Shown here one piece after another: positions 38,365-50,727 of a stretch of DNA of 64,000 bases. The notes beneath the pieces are model-generated. The model saw only the letters and a program-made list of their open reading frames with translations. It was not told where the DNA came from and searched no databases. Source of the stretch: Crossaster papposus (Eukaryota > Echinodermata > Asteroidea > Velatida > Solasteridae); the NCBI GenBank assembly GCA_037893245.1, contig JBAIAA010000606.1, positions 1,178,001 to 1,242,000 of the forward strand, read 5' to 3'. How positions within the stretch are numbered: the stretch's first letter is position 1; the number at the start of each line of letters is the position of its first letter. Made by a program: the position numbers and the translations under genes.

Positions 38365-39766
38365 CACACGCGTTTCAAATTCGCCATAGGTTTGTGCACA
38401 CAATCCACGCCCACAAATAAGGGCATGAAGGAAAGCATGCCCCGGGAAGGGGCTGGGTGTTAGGAGATAGAGGGGGGCCTCCAGGAATGGCAAAATTAGC
38501 AATTTGAACCGGGGCATGCTTTGTTAGTATTTTATTTCGATTTTCTGAACATGTTAACGTTAACACACGCGTTTCAAATTCGCCATAGGTTTGTGCACAC
38601 AATCCCCGCCCACAAATAAGGGCATGAAGGAAAGCATGCCCCGGGAAGGGGCTGGGTGTTAGGAGATAGATGGGGCCTCCAGGAATGGCAAAATTAGCAA
38701 TTTGACCCGGGGCATGCTTTGTTAGTATTTTATTTCGATTTTCTGAAAATTGTAACGTTAACACACGCGTTTCAAATTCGCCATAGGTTTGTGCATACAA
38801 TCCCCGCCCACAAATAAGGGCATGAAGGAAAGTATGCCCCGGGAAGGGGCTGGGTGTTAGGAGATAGAGGGGGGCCTCCAGGAATGGCAACATTAGCAAT
38901 TTGACCCGGGGCATGCTTTGTTAGTATTTTATTTCGATTTTCTGAAAATGTTAACGTTAACACACGCGTTTCAAATTCGCCATAGGTTTGTGCACACAAT
39001 CCCCGCCCACAAATAAGGGCATGAAGGAAAGCATGCCCCGGGAAGGGGCTGGGTGTTAGGAGATAGAGGGGGGCCTCCAGGAATGGCAAAATTAGCAATT
39101 TGACCCGGGGCATGCTTTGTTAGTATTTTATTTCGATTTTCTGAAAATGTTAACGTTAACACACGCGTTTCAAATTCGCCATAGGTTTGTGCACACAATC
39201 CGCGCCCACAAATAAGGGCATGAAGGAAAGCATGCCCCGGGAAGGGGCTGTGTGTTAGGAGATAGAGGGGGGCCTCCAGGAATGGCAAAATTAGCCATTT
39301 GACCCGGGGCATGCTTTGTTAGTATTTTATTTCGATTTTCTGAAAATGTTAACGTTAACACACGCGTTTCAAATTCGCCATAGGTTTGTGCACACAATCC
39401 CCGCCCACAAATAAGGGCATGAAGGAAAGCATGCCCCGGGAAGGGGCTGGGTGTTAGGAGATAGAGGGGGGCCTCCAGGAATGGCAAAATTAGCAATTTG
39501 ACCCGGGGCATGCTTTGTTAGTATTTTATTTCGATTTTTCTGAACATTTTAACGTTAACACACGCGTTTCAAATTCGCCATAGGTTTGTGCACACAATCC
39601 CCGCCCACAAATAAGGGCATGAAGGAAAGCATGCCCCGGGAAGGGGCTGGGTGTTAGGAGATAGAGGGGGCCTCCAGGAATGGCAAAATTAGCAATTTGA
39701 CCCGGGTCATGCTTTGTTAGTATTTTATTTCGATTTTCTGAACATTTTAACGTTAACACACGCGTT

Positions 39767-42700
39767 TCAAATTCGCCATAGGTTTGTGCACACAATCCCC
39801 GCCCACAAATAAGGGCATGAAGGAAAGCATGCCCCGGGAAGGGGCTGGGTGTTAGGAGATAGAGGGGGGCCTCCAGGAATGGCAAAATTAGCAATTTGAC
39901 CCGGGGCATGCTTTGTTAGTATTTTATTTCGATTTTCTGAAAACTTTAACGTTAACACACGCGTTTCAAATTCGCCATAGGTTTGTGCACACAATCCACG
40001 CCCACAAATAAGGGCATGAAGGAAAGCATGCCCCGGGAAGGGGCTGGGTGTTAGGAGATAGAGGGGGGCCTCCAGGAATGGCAAAATTAGCAATTTGACC
40101 CGGGGCATGCTTTGTTAGTATTTTATTTCGATTTTCTGAACATTTTAACGTTAACACACGCGTTTCAAATTCGCCATAGGTTTGTGCACACAATCCCCGC
40201 CCACAAATAAGGGCATGAAGGAAAGCATGCCCCGGGAAGGGGCTGGGTGTTAGGAGATAGAGGGGGGCCTCCAGGAATGGCAAAATTAGCAATTTGACCC
40301 GGGGCATGCTTTGTTAGTATTTTATTTCGATTTTCTGAACATTTTAACGTTAACACACGCGTTTCAAATTCGCCATAGGTTTGTGCACACAATCCCCGCC
40401 CACAAATAAGGGCATGAAGGAAAGCATGCCCCGGGAAGGGGTTGGGTGTTAGGAGATAGAGGGGGGCCTCCAGGAATGGCAAAATTAGCAATTTGACCCG
40501 GGGCATGCTTTGTTAGTATTTTATTTCGATTTTCTGAAGATTTTAACGTTAACACACGCGTTTCAAATTCGCCATAGGTTTGTGCACACAATCCCCGCCC
40601 ACAAATAAGGGCATGAAGGAAAGCATGCCCCGGGAAGGGGCTGGGTGTTAGGAGATAGAGGGGGGCCTCCAGGAATGGAAAAATTAGCAATTTGACCCGG
40701 GGCATGCTTTGTTAGTATTTTATTTCGATTTTCTGAAAATTTTAACGTTAACACACGCGTTTCAAATTCGCCATAGGTTTGTGCACACAATCCCCGCCCA
40801 CAAATAAGGGCATGAAGGAAAGCATGCCCCGGGAAGGGGCTGGGTGTTAGGAGATAGAGGGGGCCTCCAGGAATGGCAAAATTAGCAATTTGACCCGGGG
40901 CATGCTTTGTTAGTATTTTATTTCGATTTTCTGAACATTTTAACGTTAACACACGCGTTTCAAATTCGCCATAGGTTTGTGCACACAATCCCCGCCCACA
41001 AATAAGGGCATGAAGGAAAGCATGCCCCGGGAAGGGGCTGGGTGTTAGGAGATAGAGGGGGGCCTCCAGGAATGGCAAAATTAGCAATTTGACCCGGGGC
41101 ATGCTTTGTTAGTATTTTATTTCGATGTTCTGAAAACTTTAACGTTAACACACGCGTTTCAAATTCGCCATAGGTTTGTGCACACAATCCACGCCCACAA
41201 ATAAGGGCATGAAGGAAAGCATGCCCCGGGAAGGGGCTGGGTGTTAGGAGATAGAGGGGGGCCTCCAGGAATCGCAAAATTAGCAATTTGACCCGGGGCA
41301 TGCTTTGTTAGTATTTCATTTCGATTTTCTGAACATTTTAACGTTAACGCACGCGTTTCAAATTCGCCATAGGTTTGTGCACACAATCCCCGCCCACAAA
41401 TAAGGGCATGAAGGAAAGCATGCCCCGGGAAGGGGCTGGGTGTTAGGAGATAGAGGGGGGCCTCCAGGAATGGCAAAATTAGCAATTTGACCCGGGGCAT
41501 GCTTTGTTAGTATTTTATTTCGATTTTCTGAACATTTTAACGTTAACACACGCGTTTCAAATTCGCCATAGGTTTGTGCACACAATCCCCGCCCACAAAT
41601 AAGGGCATGAAGGAAAGCATGCCCCGGGAAGGGGCTGGGTGTTAGGAGATAGAGGGGGGCCTCCAGGAATGGCAAAATTAGCAATTTGACCCGGGGCATG
41701 CTTTGTTAGTATTTTATTTCGATTTTCTGAAAACTTTAACGTTAACACACGCGTTTCAAATTCGCCATAGGTTTGTGCACACAATCCACGCCCACAAATA
41801 AGGGCATGAAGGAAAGCATGCCCCGGGAAGGGGCTGGGTGTTAGGAGATAGAGGGGGGCCTCCAGGAATGGCAAAATTAGCAATTTGACCCGGGGCATGC
41901 TTTGTTAGTATTTTATTTCGATTTTCTGAACATTTTAACGTTAACACACGCGTTTCAAATTCGCCATAGGTTTGTGCACACAATCCCCGCCCACAAATAA
42001 GGGCATGAAGGAAAGCATGCCCCGGGAAGGGGCTGGGTGTTAGGAGATAGAGGGGGGCCTCCAGGAATGGCAAAATTAGCAATTTGACCCGGGGCATGCT
42101 TTGTTAGTATTTTATTTCGATTTTCTGAACATTTTAACGTTAACACACGCGTTTCAAATTCGCCATAGGTTTGTGCACACAATCCCCGCCCACAAATAAG
42201 GGCATGAAGGAAAGCATGCCCCGGGAAGGGGTTGGGTGTTAGGAGATAGAGGGGGGCCTCCAGGAATGGCAAAATTAGCAATTTGACCCGGGGCATGCTT
42301 TGTTAGTATTTTATTTCGATTTTCTGAAGATTTTAACGTTAACACACGCGTTTCAAATTCGCCATAGGTTTGTGCACACAATCCCCGCCCACAAATAAGG
42401 GCATGAAGGAAAGCATGCCCCGGGAAGGGGCTGGGTGTTAGGAGATAGAGGGGGGCCTCCAGGAATGGAAAAATTAGCAATTTGACCCGGGGCATGCTTT
42501 GTTAGTATTTTATTTCGATTTTCTGAAAATTTTAACGTTAACACACGCGTTTCAAATTCGCCATAGGTTTGTGCACACAATCCCCGCCCACAAATAAGGG
42601 CATGAAGGAAAGCATGCCCCGGGAAGGGGCTGGGTGTTAGGAGATAGAGGGGGCCTCCAGGAATGGCAAAATTAGCAATTTGACCCGGGGCATGCTTTGT

Positions 42701-43860
42701 TAGTATTTTATTTCGATTTTCTGAACATTTTAACGTTAACACACGCGTTTCAAATTCGCCATAGGTTTGTGCACACAATCCCCGCCCACAAATAAGGGCA
42801 TGAAGGAAAGCATGCCCCGGGAAGGGGCTGGGTGTTAGGAGATAGAGGGGGGCCTCCAGGAATGGCAAAATTAGCAATTTGACCCGGGGCATGCTTTGTT
42901 AGTATTTTATTTCGATGTTCTGAAAACTTTAACGTTAACACACGCGTTTCAAATTCGCCATAGGTTTGTGCACACAATCCACGCCCACAAATAAGGGCAT
43001 GAAGGAAAGCATGCCCCGGGAAGGGGCTGGGTGTTAGGAGATAGAGGGGGGCCTCCAGGAATCGCAAAATTAGCAATTTGACCCGGGGCATGCTTTGTTA
43101 GTATTTCATTTCGATTTTCTGAACATTTTAACGTTAACGCACGCGTTTCAAATTCGCCATAGGTTTGTGCACACAATCCCCGCCCACAAATAAGGGCATG
43201 AAGGAAAGCATGCCCCGGGAAGGGGCTAGGTGTTAGGAGATAGAGGGGGGCCTCCAGGAATGGCAAAATTAGCAATTTGACCCGGGGCATGCTTTGTTAG
43301 TATTTTATTTCGATTTTCTGAACATTTTAACGTTAACACACGCGTTTCAAATTCGCCATAGGTTTGTGCACACAATCCCCGCCCACAAATAAGGGCATGA
43401 AGGAAAGCATGCCCCGGGAAGGGGCTGGGTGTTAGGAGATAGAGGGGGGCCTCCAGGAATGGCAAAATTAGCAATTTGACCCGGGGCATGCTTTGTTAGT
43501 ATTTTATTTCGATTTTCTGAAAACTTTAACGTTAACACACGCGTTTCAAATTCGCCATAGGTTTGTGCACACAATCCACGCCCACAAATAAGGGCATGAA
43601 GGAAAGCATGCCCCGGGAAGGGGCTGGGTGTTAGGAGATAGAGGGGGGCCTCCAGGAATGGCAAAATTAGCAATTTGACCCGGGGCATGCTTTGTTAGTA
43701 TTTTATTTCGATTTTCTGAACATTTTAACGTTAACACACGCGTTTCAAATTCGCCATAGGTTTGTGCACACAATCCCCGCCCACAAATAAGGGCATGAAG
43801 GAAAGCATGCCCCGGGAAGGGGCTGGGTGTTAGGAGATAGAGGGGGGCCTCCAGGAATGG
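39767..43860 (+). repeat. 1,790-bp higher-order unit, about 2.3 tandem copies
   Basis: Nine monomers recur at +1790. Markers are CTGAAGATTTT (about 40535/42325), AATGGAAAAATTAG (about 40676/42466), CGATGTTCTG (about 41124/42914), AATCGCAAAATTAG (about 41271/43061), GTATTTCATTTCG (about 41311/43101) and TTAACGCACGCG (about 41344/43134). The tandem match ends near 43862, where AACATTAGC replaces AAAATTAGC. One difference seen within the pair is GGCTAGGTG near 43224. Confidence 0.88.
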
Positions 43861-44340
43861 CAACATTAGCAATTTGACCCGGGGCATGCTTTGTTAGTAT
43901 TTTATTTCGATTTTCTGAAAACTTTAACGTTAACACACGCGTTTCAAATTCGCCATAGGTTTGTGCACACAATCCACGCCCACAAATAAGGGCATGAAGG
44001 AAAGCATGCCCCGGGAAGGGGCTGGGTGTTAGGAGATAGAGGGGGGCCTCCAGGAATGGCAAAATTAGCAATTTGACCCGGGGCATGCTTTGTTAGTATT
44101 TTATTTCGATTTTCTGAACATTTTAACGTTAACACACGCGTTTCAAATTCGCCATAGGTTTGTGCACACAATCCCCGCCCACAAATAAGGGCATGAAGGA
44201 AAGCATGCCCCGGGAAGGGGCTGGGTGTTAGGAGATAGATGGGGCCTCCAGGAATGGCAAAATTAGCAATTTGACCCGGGGCATGCTTTGTTAGTATTTT
44301 ATTTCGATTTTCTGAACATTTTAACGTTAACACACGCGTT

Positions 44341-45480
44341 TCAAATTCGCCATAGGTTTGTGCACACAATCCCCGCCCACAAATAAGGGCATGAAGGAAA
44401 GCATGCCCCGGGAAGGGGTTGGGTGTTAGGAGATAGAGGGGGGCCTCCAGGAATGGCAAAATTAGCAATTTGACCCGGGGCATGCTTTGTTAGTATTTTA
44501 TTTCGATTTTCTGAAAATTTTAACGTTAACACACGCGTTTCAAATTCGCCATAGGTTTGTGCACACAATCCCCGCCCACAAATAAGGGCATGAAGGAAAG
44601 CATGCCCCGGGAAGGGCCTGGGTGTTAGGAGATAGAGGGGGGCCTCCAGGAATGGCAAAATTAGCAATTTGACCCGGGGCATGCTTTGTTAGTATTTTAT
44701 TTCGATTTTCTGAAAATTTTAACGTTAACACACGCGTTTCAAATTCGCCATAGGTTTGTGCACACAATCCCCGCCCACAAATAAGGGCATGAAGGAAAGC
44801 ATGCCCCGGGAAGGGGCTGGGTGTTAGGAGATAGAGGGGGCCTCCAGGAATGGCAAAATTAGCAATTTGACCCGGGGCATGCTTTGTTAGTATTTTATTT
44901 CGATTTTCTGAACATTTTAACGTTAACACACGCGTTTCAAATTCGCCATAGGTTTGTGCACACAATCCCCGCCCACAAATAAGGGCATGAAGGAAAGCAT
45001 GCCCCGGGAAGGGGCTGGGTGTTAGGAGATAGAGGGGGGCCTCCAGGAATGGCAAAATTTGCAATTTGACCCGGGGCATGCTTTGTTAGTATTTTATTTC
45101 GATTTTCTGAAAACTTTAACGTTAACACACGCGTTTCAAATTCGCCATAGGTTTGTGCACACAATCCCCGCCCACAAATAAGGGCATGAAGGAAAGCATG
45201 CCCCGGGAAGGGGCTGGGTGTTAGGAGATAGAGGGGGGCCTCCAGGAATGGCAAAATTAGCAATTTGACCCGGGGCATTCTTTGTTAGTACTTTATTTCG
45301 ATTTTCTGAAAACTTTAACGTTAACACACGCGTTTCAAATTCGCCATAGGTTTGTGCACACAATCCACGCCCACAAATAAGGGCATGAAGGAAAGCATGC
45401 CCCGGGAAGGGGCTGGGTGTTAGGAGATAGAGGGGGGCCTCCAGGAATGGCAAAATTAGCAATTTGACCCGGGGCATGCT
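44341..45480 (+). repeat. Block recurring at 52270 and again at 62805
   Basis: Six monomers recur at +7929 (52270-53409). The 52270 block recurs again at +10535 (62805-63995). The 52270 and 62805 copies share TTAGGAAATAG (about 52555/63090), AATAATGGCATG (about 52710/63245) and CCCGTGGCATG (about 53198/63733), which 44341 lacks, so those two are the closer pair. Confidence 0.75.
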
Positions 45481-48400
45481 TTGTTAGTATTTTATTTCGA
45501 TTTTCTGAACATTTTAACGTTAACACACGCGTTTCAAATTCGCCATAGGTTTGTGCACACAATCCCCGCCCACAAATAAGGGCATGAAGGAAAGCATGCC
45601 CCGGGAAGGGGCTGGGTGTTAGGAGATAGAGGGGGGCCTCCAGGAATGGCAAAATTAGCAATTTGACCCGGGGCATGCTTTGTTAGTATTTTATTTCGAT
45701 TTTCTGAACATTTTAACGTTAACACACGCGTTTCAAATTCGCCATAGGTTTGTGCACACAATCCCCGCCCACAAATAAGGGCATGAAGGAAAGCATGCCC
45801 CGGGAAGGGGCTGGGTGTTAGGAGATAGAGGGGGGCCTCCAGGAATGGCAAAATTAGCAATTTGACCCGGGGCATGCTTTGTTAGTATTTTATTTCGATT
45901 TTCTGAACATTTTAACGTTAACACACGCGTTTCAAATTCGCCATAGGTTTGTGCACACAATCCCCGCCCACAAATAAGGGCATGAAGGAAAGCATGCCCC
46001 GGGAAGGGGCTGGGTGTTAGGAGATAGAGGGGGCCTCCAGGAATGGCAAAATTAGCAATTTGACCCGGGGCATGCTTTGTTAGTATTTTATTTCGATTTT
46101 CTGAAAACTTTAACGTTAACACACGCGTTTCAAATTCGCCATAGGTTTGTGCACACAATCCACGCCCACAAATAAGGGCATGAAGGAAAGCATGCCCCGG
46201 GAAGGGGCTGGGTGTTAGGAGATAGAGGGGGGCCTCCAGGAATGGCAAAATTAGCAATTTGACCCGGGGCATGCTTTGTTAGTATTTTATTTCGATTTTC
46301 TGAACATTTTAACGTTAACACACGCGTTTCAAATTCGCCATAGGTTTGTGCACACAATCCCCGCCCACAAATAAGGGCATGAAGGAAAGCATGCCCCGGG
46401 AAGGGGCTGGGTGTTAGGAGATAGATGGGGCCTCCAGGAATGGCAAAATTAGCAATTTGACCCGGGGCATGCTTTGTTAGTATTTTATTTCGATTTTCTG
46501 AACATTTTAACGTTAACACACGCGTTTCAAATTCGCTATAGGTTTGTGCACACAATCCCCGCCCACAAATAAGGGCATGAAGAAAAGCATGCCCCGGGAA
46601 GGGGCTGGGTGTTAGGAGATAGAGGGGGGCCTCCAGGAATGGCAAAATTAGCAATTTGACCCGGGGCATGCTTTGTTAGTATTTTATTTCGATTTTCTGA
46701 AAATTTTAACGTTAACACACGCGTTTCAAATTCGCCATAGGTTTGTGCACACAATCCCCGCCCACAAATAAGGGCATGAAGGAAAGCATGCCCCGGGAAG
46801 GGGCTGGGTTTTAGGAGATAGAGGGGGCCTCCAGGAATGGCAAAATTAGCAATTTGACCCGGGGCATGCTTTGTTAGTATTTTATTTCGATTTTCTGAAA
46901 ATTGTAACGTTAACACACGCGTTTCAAATTCGCCATAGGTTTGTGCATACAATCCCCGCCCACAAATAAGGGCATGAAGGAAAGCATGCCCCGGGAAGGG
47001 GCTGGGTGTTAGGAGATAGAGGGGGTCCTCCAGGAATGGCAAAATTAGCAATTTGACCCGGGGCATGCTTTGTTAGTACTTTATTTCGATTTTCTGAAAA
47101 CTTTAACGTTAACACACGCGTTTCAAATTCGCCATAGGTTTGTGCACACAATCCACGCCCACAAATAAGGGCATGAAGGAAAGCATGCCCCGGGAAGGGG
47201 CTGGGTGTTAGGAGATAGAGGGGGGCCTCCAGGAATGGCAAAATTAGCAATTTGACCCGGGGCATGCTTTGTTAGTATTTTATTTCGATTTTCTGAACAT
47301 TTTAACGTTAACACACGCGTTTCAAATTCGCCATAGGTTTGTGCACACAATCCCCGCCCACAAATAAGGGCATGAAGGAAAGCATGCCCCGGGAAGGGGC
47401 TGGGTGTTAGGAGATAGAGGGGGGCCTCCAGGAATGGCAAAATTAGCAATTTGACCCGGGGCATGCTTTGTTAGTACTTTATTTCGATTTTCTGAAAACT
47501 TTAACGTTAACACACGCGTTTCAAATTCGCCATAGGTTTGTGCACACAATCCACGCCCACAAATAAGGGCATGAAGGAAAGCATGCCCCGGGAAGGGGCT
47601 GGGTGTTAGGAGATAGAGGGGGGCCTCCAGGAATGGCAAAATTAGCAATTTGACCCGGGGCATGCTTTGTTAGTATTTTATTTCGATTTTCTGAACATTT
47701 TAACGTTAACACACGCGTTTCAAATTCGCCATAGGTTTGTGCACACAATCCCCGCCCACAAATAAGGGCATGAAGGAAAGCATGCCCCGGGAAGGGGCTG
47801 GGTGTTAGGAGATAGAGGGGGGCCTCCAGGAATGGCAAAATTAGCAATTTGACCCGGGGCATGCTTTGTTAGTATTTTATTTCGATTTTCTGAACATTTT
47901 AACGTTAACACACGCGTTTCAAATTCGCCATAGGTTTGTGCACACAATCCCCGCCCACAAATAAGGGCATGAAGGAAAGCATGCCCCGGGAAGGGGCTGG
48001 GTGTTAGGAGATAGAGGGGGCCTCCAGGAATGGCAAAATTAGCAATTTGACCGGGGGCATGCTTTGTTAGTATTTTATTTCGATTTTCTGAAAACTTTAA
48101 CGTTAACACACGCGTTTCAAATTCGCCATAGGTTTGTGCACACAATCCACGCCCACAAATAAGGGCATGAAGGAAAGCATGCCCCGGGAAGGGGCTGGGT
48201 GTTAGGAGATAGAGGGGGGCCTCCAGGAATGGCAAAATTAGCAATTTGACCCGGGGCATGCTTTGTTAGTATTTTATTTCGATTTTCTGAACATTTTAAC
48301 GTTAACACACGCGTTTCAAATTCGCCATAGGTTTGTGCACACAATCCCCGCCCACAAATAAGGGCATGAAGGAAAGCATGCCCCGGGAAGGGGCTGGGTT

Positions 48401-49772
48401 TTAGGAGATAGAGGGGGCCTCCAGGAATGGCAAAATTAGCAATTTGACCCGGGGCATGCTTTGTTAGTATTTTATTTCGATTTTCTGAAAATTGTAACGT
48501 TAACACACGCGTTTCAAATTCGCCATAGGTTTGTGCATACAATCCCCGCCCACAAATAAGGGCATGAAGGAAAGTATGCCCCGGGAAGGGGCTGGGTGTT
48601 AGGAGATAGAGGGGGGCCTCCAGGAATGGCAAAATTAGCAATTTGACCCGGGGCATGCTTTGTTAGTATTTTATTTCGATTTTCTGAAAATGTTAACGTT
48701 AACACACGCGTTTCAAATTCGCCATAGGTTTGTGCACACAATCCCCGCCCACAAATAAGGGCATGAAGGAAAGCATGCCCCGGGAAGGGGCTGGGTGTTA
48801 GGAGATAGAGGGGGGCCTCCAGGAATGGCAAAATTAGCAATTTGACCCGGGGCATGCTTTGTTAGTATTTTATTTCGATTTTCTGAACATTTTAACGTTA
48901 ACACACGCGTTTCAAAATCGCCATAGGTTTGTGCACACCATCCCCGCCCACAAATAAGGGCATGAAGGAAAGCATGCCCCGGGAAGGGGCTGGGTGTTAG
49001 GAGATAGAGGGGGGCCTCCAGGAATGGCAAAATTAGCAATTTGACCCGGGGCATGCTTTGTTAGTATTTTATTTCGATGTTCTGAAAACTTTAACGTTAA
49101 CACACGCGTTTCAAATTCGCCATAGGTTTGTGCACACAATCCACGCCCACAAATAAGGGCATGAAGGAAAGCATGCCCCGGGAAGGGGCTGGGTGTTAGG
49201 AGATAGAGGGGGGCCTCCAGGAATGGCAAAATTAGCAATTTGACCCGGGGCATGCTTTGTTAGTATTTCATTTCGATTTTCTGAACATTTTAACGTTAAC
49301 ACACGCGTTTCAAATTCGCCATAGGTTTGTGCACACAATCCCCGCCCACAAATAAGGGCATGAAGGAAAGCATGCCCCGGGAAGGGGCTGGGTGTTAGGA
49401 GATAGAGGGGGGCCTCCAGGAATGGCAAAATTAGCAATTTGACCCGGGGCATGCTTTGTTAGTATTTTATTTCGATTTTCTGAACATTTTAACGTTAACA
49501 CACGCGTTTCAAATTCGCCATAGGTTTGTGCACACAATCCCCGCCCACAAATAAGGGCATGAAGGAAAGCATGCCCCGGGAAGGGGCTGGGTGTTAGGAG
49601 ATAGAGGGGGGCCTCCAGGAATGGCAAAATTAGCAATTTGACCCGGGGCATGCTTTGTTAGTATTTTATTTCGATTTTCTGAAAACTTTAACGTTAACAC
49701 ACGCGTTTCAAATTCGCCATAGGTTTGTGCACACAATCCACGCCCACAAATAAGGGCATGAAGGAAAGCATG

Positions 49773-49782
49773 CCCCGGGAAG
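49773..49782. repeat. Target-site duplication, left copy (420-bp insertion)
   Basis: CCCCGGGAAG, part of the satellite's left inverted-repeat arm plus three bases. It is repeated exactly at 50203-50212. The true length may be 9 bp if the final G is the first base of the element. Confidence 0.85.
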
Positions 49783-49960
49783 CGAAATTATTTTCCCCAC
49801 TATGGGAAAGGGTAAATGGGCGTTTCTACACCCCTCGCGTCATGATTATTCAGTAGTTTCAACAATAATACTAAAATATATTGTTATTGCTCAGTCAACT
49901 AGTTACACGTAGGCCAGAGGTACATTAAAGCACTTAGAAAAACGGCTTCTGTCGACCTCT

Positions 49961-50026
49961 CCCAGTAGCCAAGTAGATAATGGGTTAGGTTATAGGTCGT
50001 AAGATTGGGGTTCGAGTTCTCATGGG
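49961..50026 (+). pseudogene. tRNA-like sequence inside the 420-bp insertion
   Basis: TAGCCAAGTAG (49966-49976) fits a box A of the form TRGYNNARNNG. GGTTCGAGTTC (50009-50019) matches 10 of 11 bases of the box B consensus GGTTCGANTCC. They are 32 bp apart, normal for a tRNA gene. A 5-bp T-stem (TGGGG 50006-50010 with TCTCA 50018-50022, including two G-T pairs) encloses a TTCGAGT loop. Only four acceptor pairs are visible (CCCA 49961-49964 with TGGG 50023-50026). The anticodon arm is imperfect, with an apparent 8-nt loop, so no anticodon can be assigned. I read it as a degenerate tRNA or SINE head; whether Pol III transcribes it is unknown. Confidence 0.6.
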
Positions 50027-50043
50027 TTCAATAATTGTGCTCA

Positions 50044-50062
50044 TTTTTCATTGACTATTTTT
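50044..50062 (+). terminator. Possible Pol III T-run terminators
   Basis: Two T5 runs (50044-50048 and 50058-50062) lie 18 and 32 bp beyond the tRNA-like 3' end, where a Pol III transcript would be expected to stop. The region is T-rich, so chance is a real alternative. Confidence 0.3.
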
Positions 50063-50100
50063 GTATTGTAAGTTTATTGTGGGATGAGTTTAATTTCAGG

Positions 50101-50133
50101 GGAAGCAAGGTTCTAAGAACCTAAGTGTCTTCC
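50101..50133. repeat. Short hairpin in the right part of the 420-bp insertion
   Basis: AGGTTCT (50108-50114) and AGAACCT (50116-50122) are exact inverted copies with one base between. GGAAG (50101-50105) and CTTCC (50129-50133) can pair outside them. Role unknown. Confidence 0.6.
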
Positions 50134-50202
50134 ATTCAGTGTGGTCTAGACACGCCCAGTTATGATAATTGGCCTTTACCATGTTGGAAAAAAAAATCAC
50201 GC

Positions 50203-50212
50203 CCCCGGGAAG
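50203..50212. repeat. Target-site duplication, right copy (420-bp insertion)
   Basis: A second CCCCGGGAAG, after which the satellite continues as GGGCTGGGTG without loss of bases. Confidence 0.85.
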
Positions 50213-50719
50213 GGGCTGGGTGTTAGGAGATAGAGGGGGGCCTCCAGGAATGGCAAAATTAGCAATTTGACCCGGGGCATGCTTTGTTAGTATTTTATTT
50301 CGATTTTCTGAACATTTTAACGTTAACACACGCGTTTCAAATTCGCCATAGGTTTGTGCACACAATCCCCGCCCACAAATAAGGGCATGAAGGAAAGCAT
50401 GCCCCGGGAAGGGGCTGGGTGTTAGGAGATAGAGGGGGGCCTCCAGGAATGGCAAAATTAGCAATTTGACCCGGGGCATGCTTTGTTAGTATTTTATTTC
50501 GATTTTCTGAAAACTTTAACGTTAACACACGCGTTTCAAATTCGCCATAGGTTTGTGCACACAATCCCCGCCCACAAATAAGGGCATGAAGGAAAGCATG
50601 CCCCGGGAAGGGGCTGGGTGTTAGGAGATAGAGGGGGGCCTCCAGGAATGGCAAAATTAGCAATTTGACCCGGGGCATGCTTTGTTAGTATTTTATTTCG
50701 ATTTTCTGAACATTTTAAC

Positions 50720-50727
50720 GTTAACAC
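50720..50727. repeat. 8-bp target-site duplication, left copy (element copy 1)
   Basis: GTTAACAC, present once at an empty satellite junction and twice around the element (again at 50991-50998). It overlaps the TTAACGTTAA palindrome. Confidence 0.92.

Larger units (their letters stand above)
1..49782 (+). repeat. 199-bp satellite array, main uninterrupted block (about 250 monomers)
   Basis: Head-to-tail copies of one monomer, all in the same orientation. The commonest length is 199 bp, counted from GTTAACACACGCG to the next. Most length variation comes from the G-run before CCTCC: six G gives 199 bp, five G gives 198 bp, seven G gives 200 bp. A +4 ATAA-type insertion gives 202 bp. The monomer is about 47% GC, with more G than C on this strand (about 53 to 40). 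Differences between copies are scattered substitutions and 1-bp indels, clustered at the G-run, at monomer positions 191-195 and at positions 46-50. No gene or unrelated sequence interrupts the block. I do not recognise the family by name. Confidence 0.98.
49783..50202. mobile_element. 420-bp non-autonomous insertion with diverged inverted ends and a tRNA-like core
   Basis: The satellite stops after CCCCGGGAAG (49773-49782) and resumes in phase at a second CCCCGGGAAG (50203-50212), so the insert has a 9-10-bp target duplication. The left end (GCGAAATTATTTTCC) resembles the reverse complement of the right end (GCGTGATTTTTTTTTCC) if the last G of the first duplication is assigned to the element. 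Further in, TGGGCGTTTCTACACC (from about 49818) resembles the reverse complement of GGTCTAGACACGCCCA (about 50143-50158). This favours a TIR element; a 9-bp duplication would suit Mutator-like families, which is inference. A tRNA-derived SINE is the alternative, but about 170 bp lie upstream of the tRNA-like part and the A9 run (50188-50196) is not terminal. No coding capacity is visible. It occurs once in the window. Confidence 0.75.
50203..50727 (+). repeat. Satellite block between the 420-bp insertion and hairpin element copy 1
   Basis: About 2.6 monomers in normal orientation and phase. It begins in the middle of a monomer at the target duplication and ends in GTTAACAC, the target duplication of the next element. 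The part from 50217 belongs to the 1,066-bp duplicated unit. Confidence 0.95.

Noticed and set aside
1-49782. CRISPR array
   Set aside because: The repeat is 199 bp with no unique spacers; the whole monomer is repeated.
49961-50026. Functional tRNA gene
   Set aside because: The acceptor stem has only four visible pairs, the anticodon arm is imperfect and no sensible anticodon can be read.
49783-50202. Standard tRNA-derived SINE covering the whole 420-bp insertion
   Set aside because: The tRNA-like part starts about 178 bp into the insert and the A9 run is followed by TCACGC before the target duplication; the ends resemble inverted repeats instead. Kept as an alternative, not as the call.
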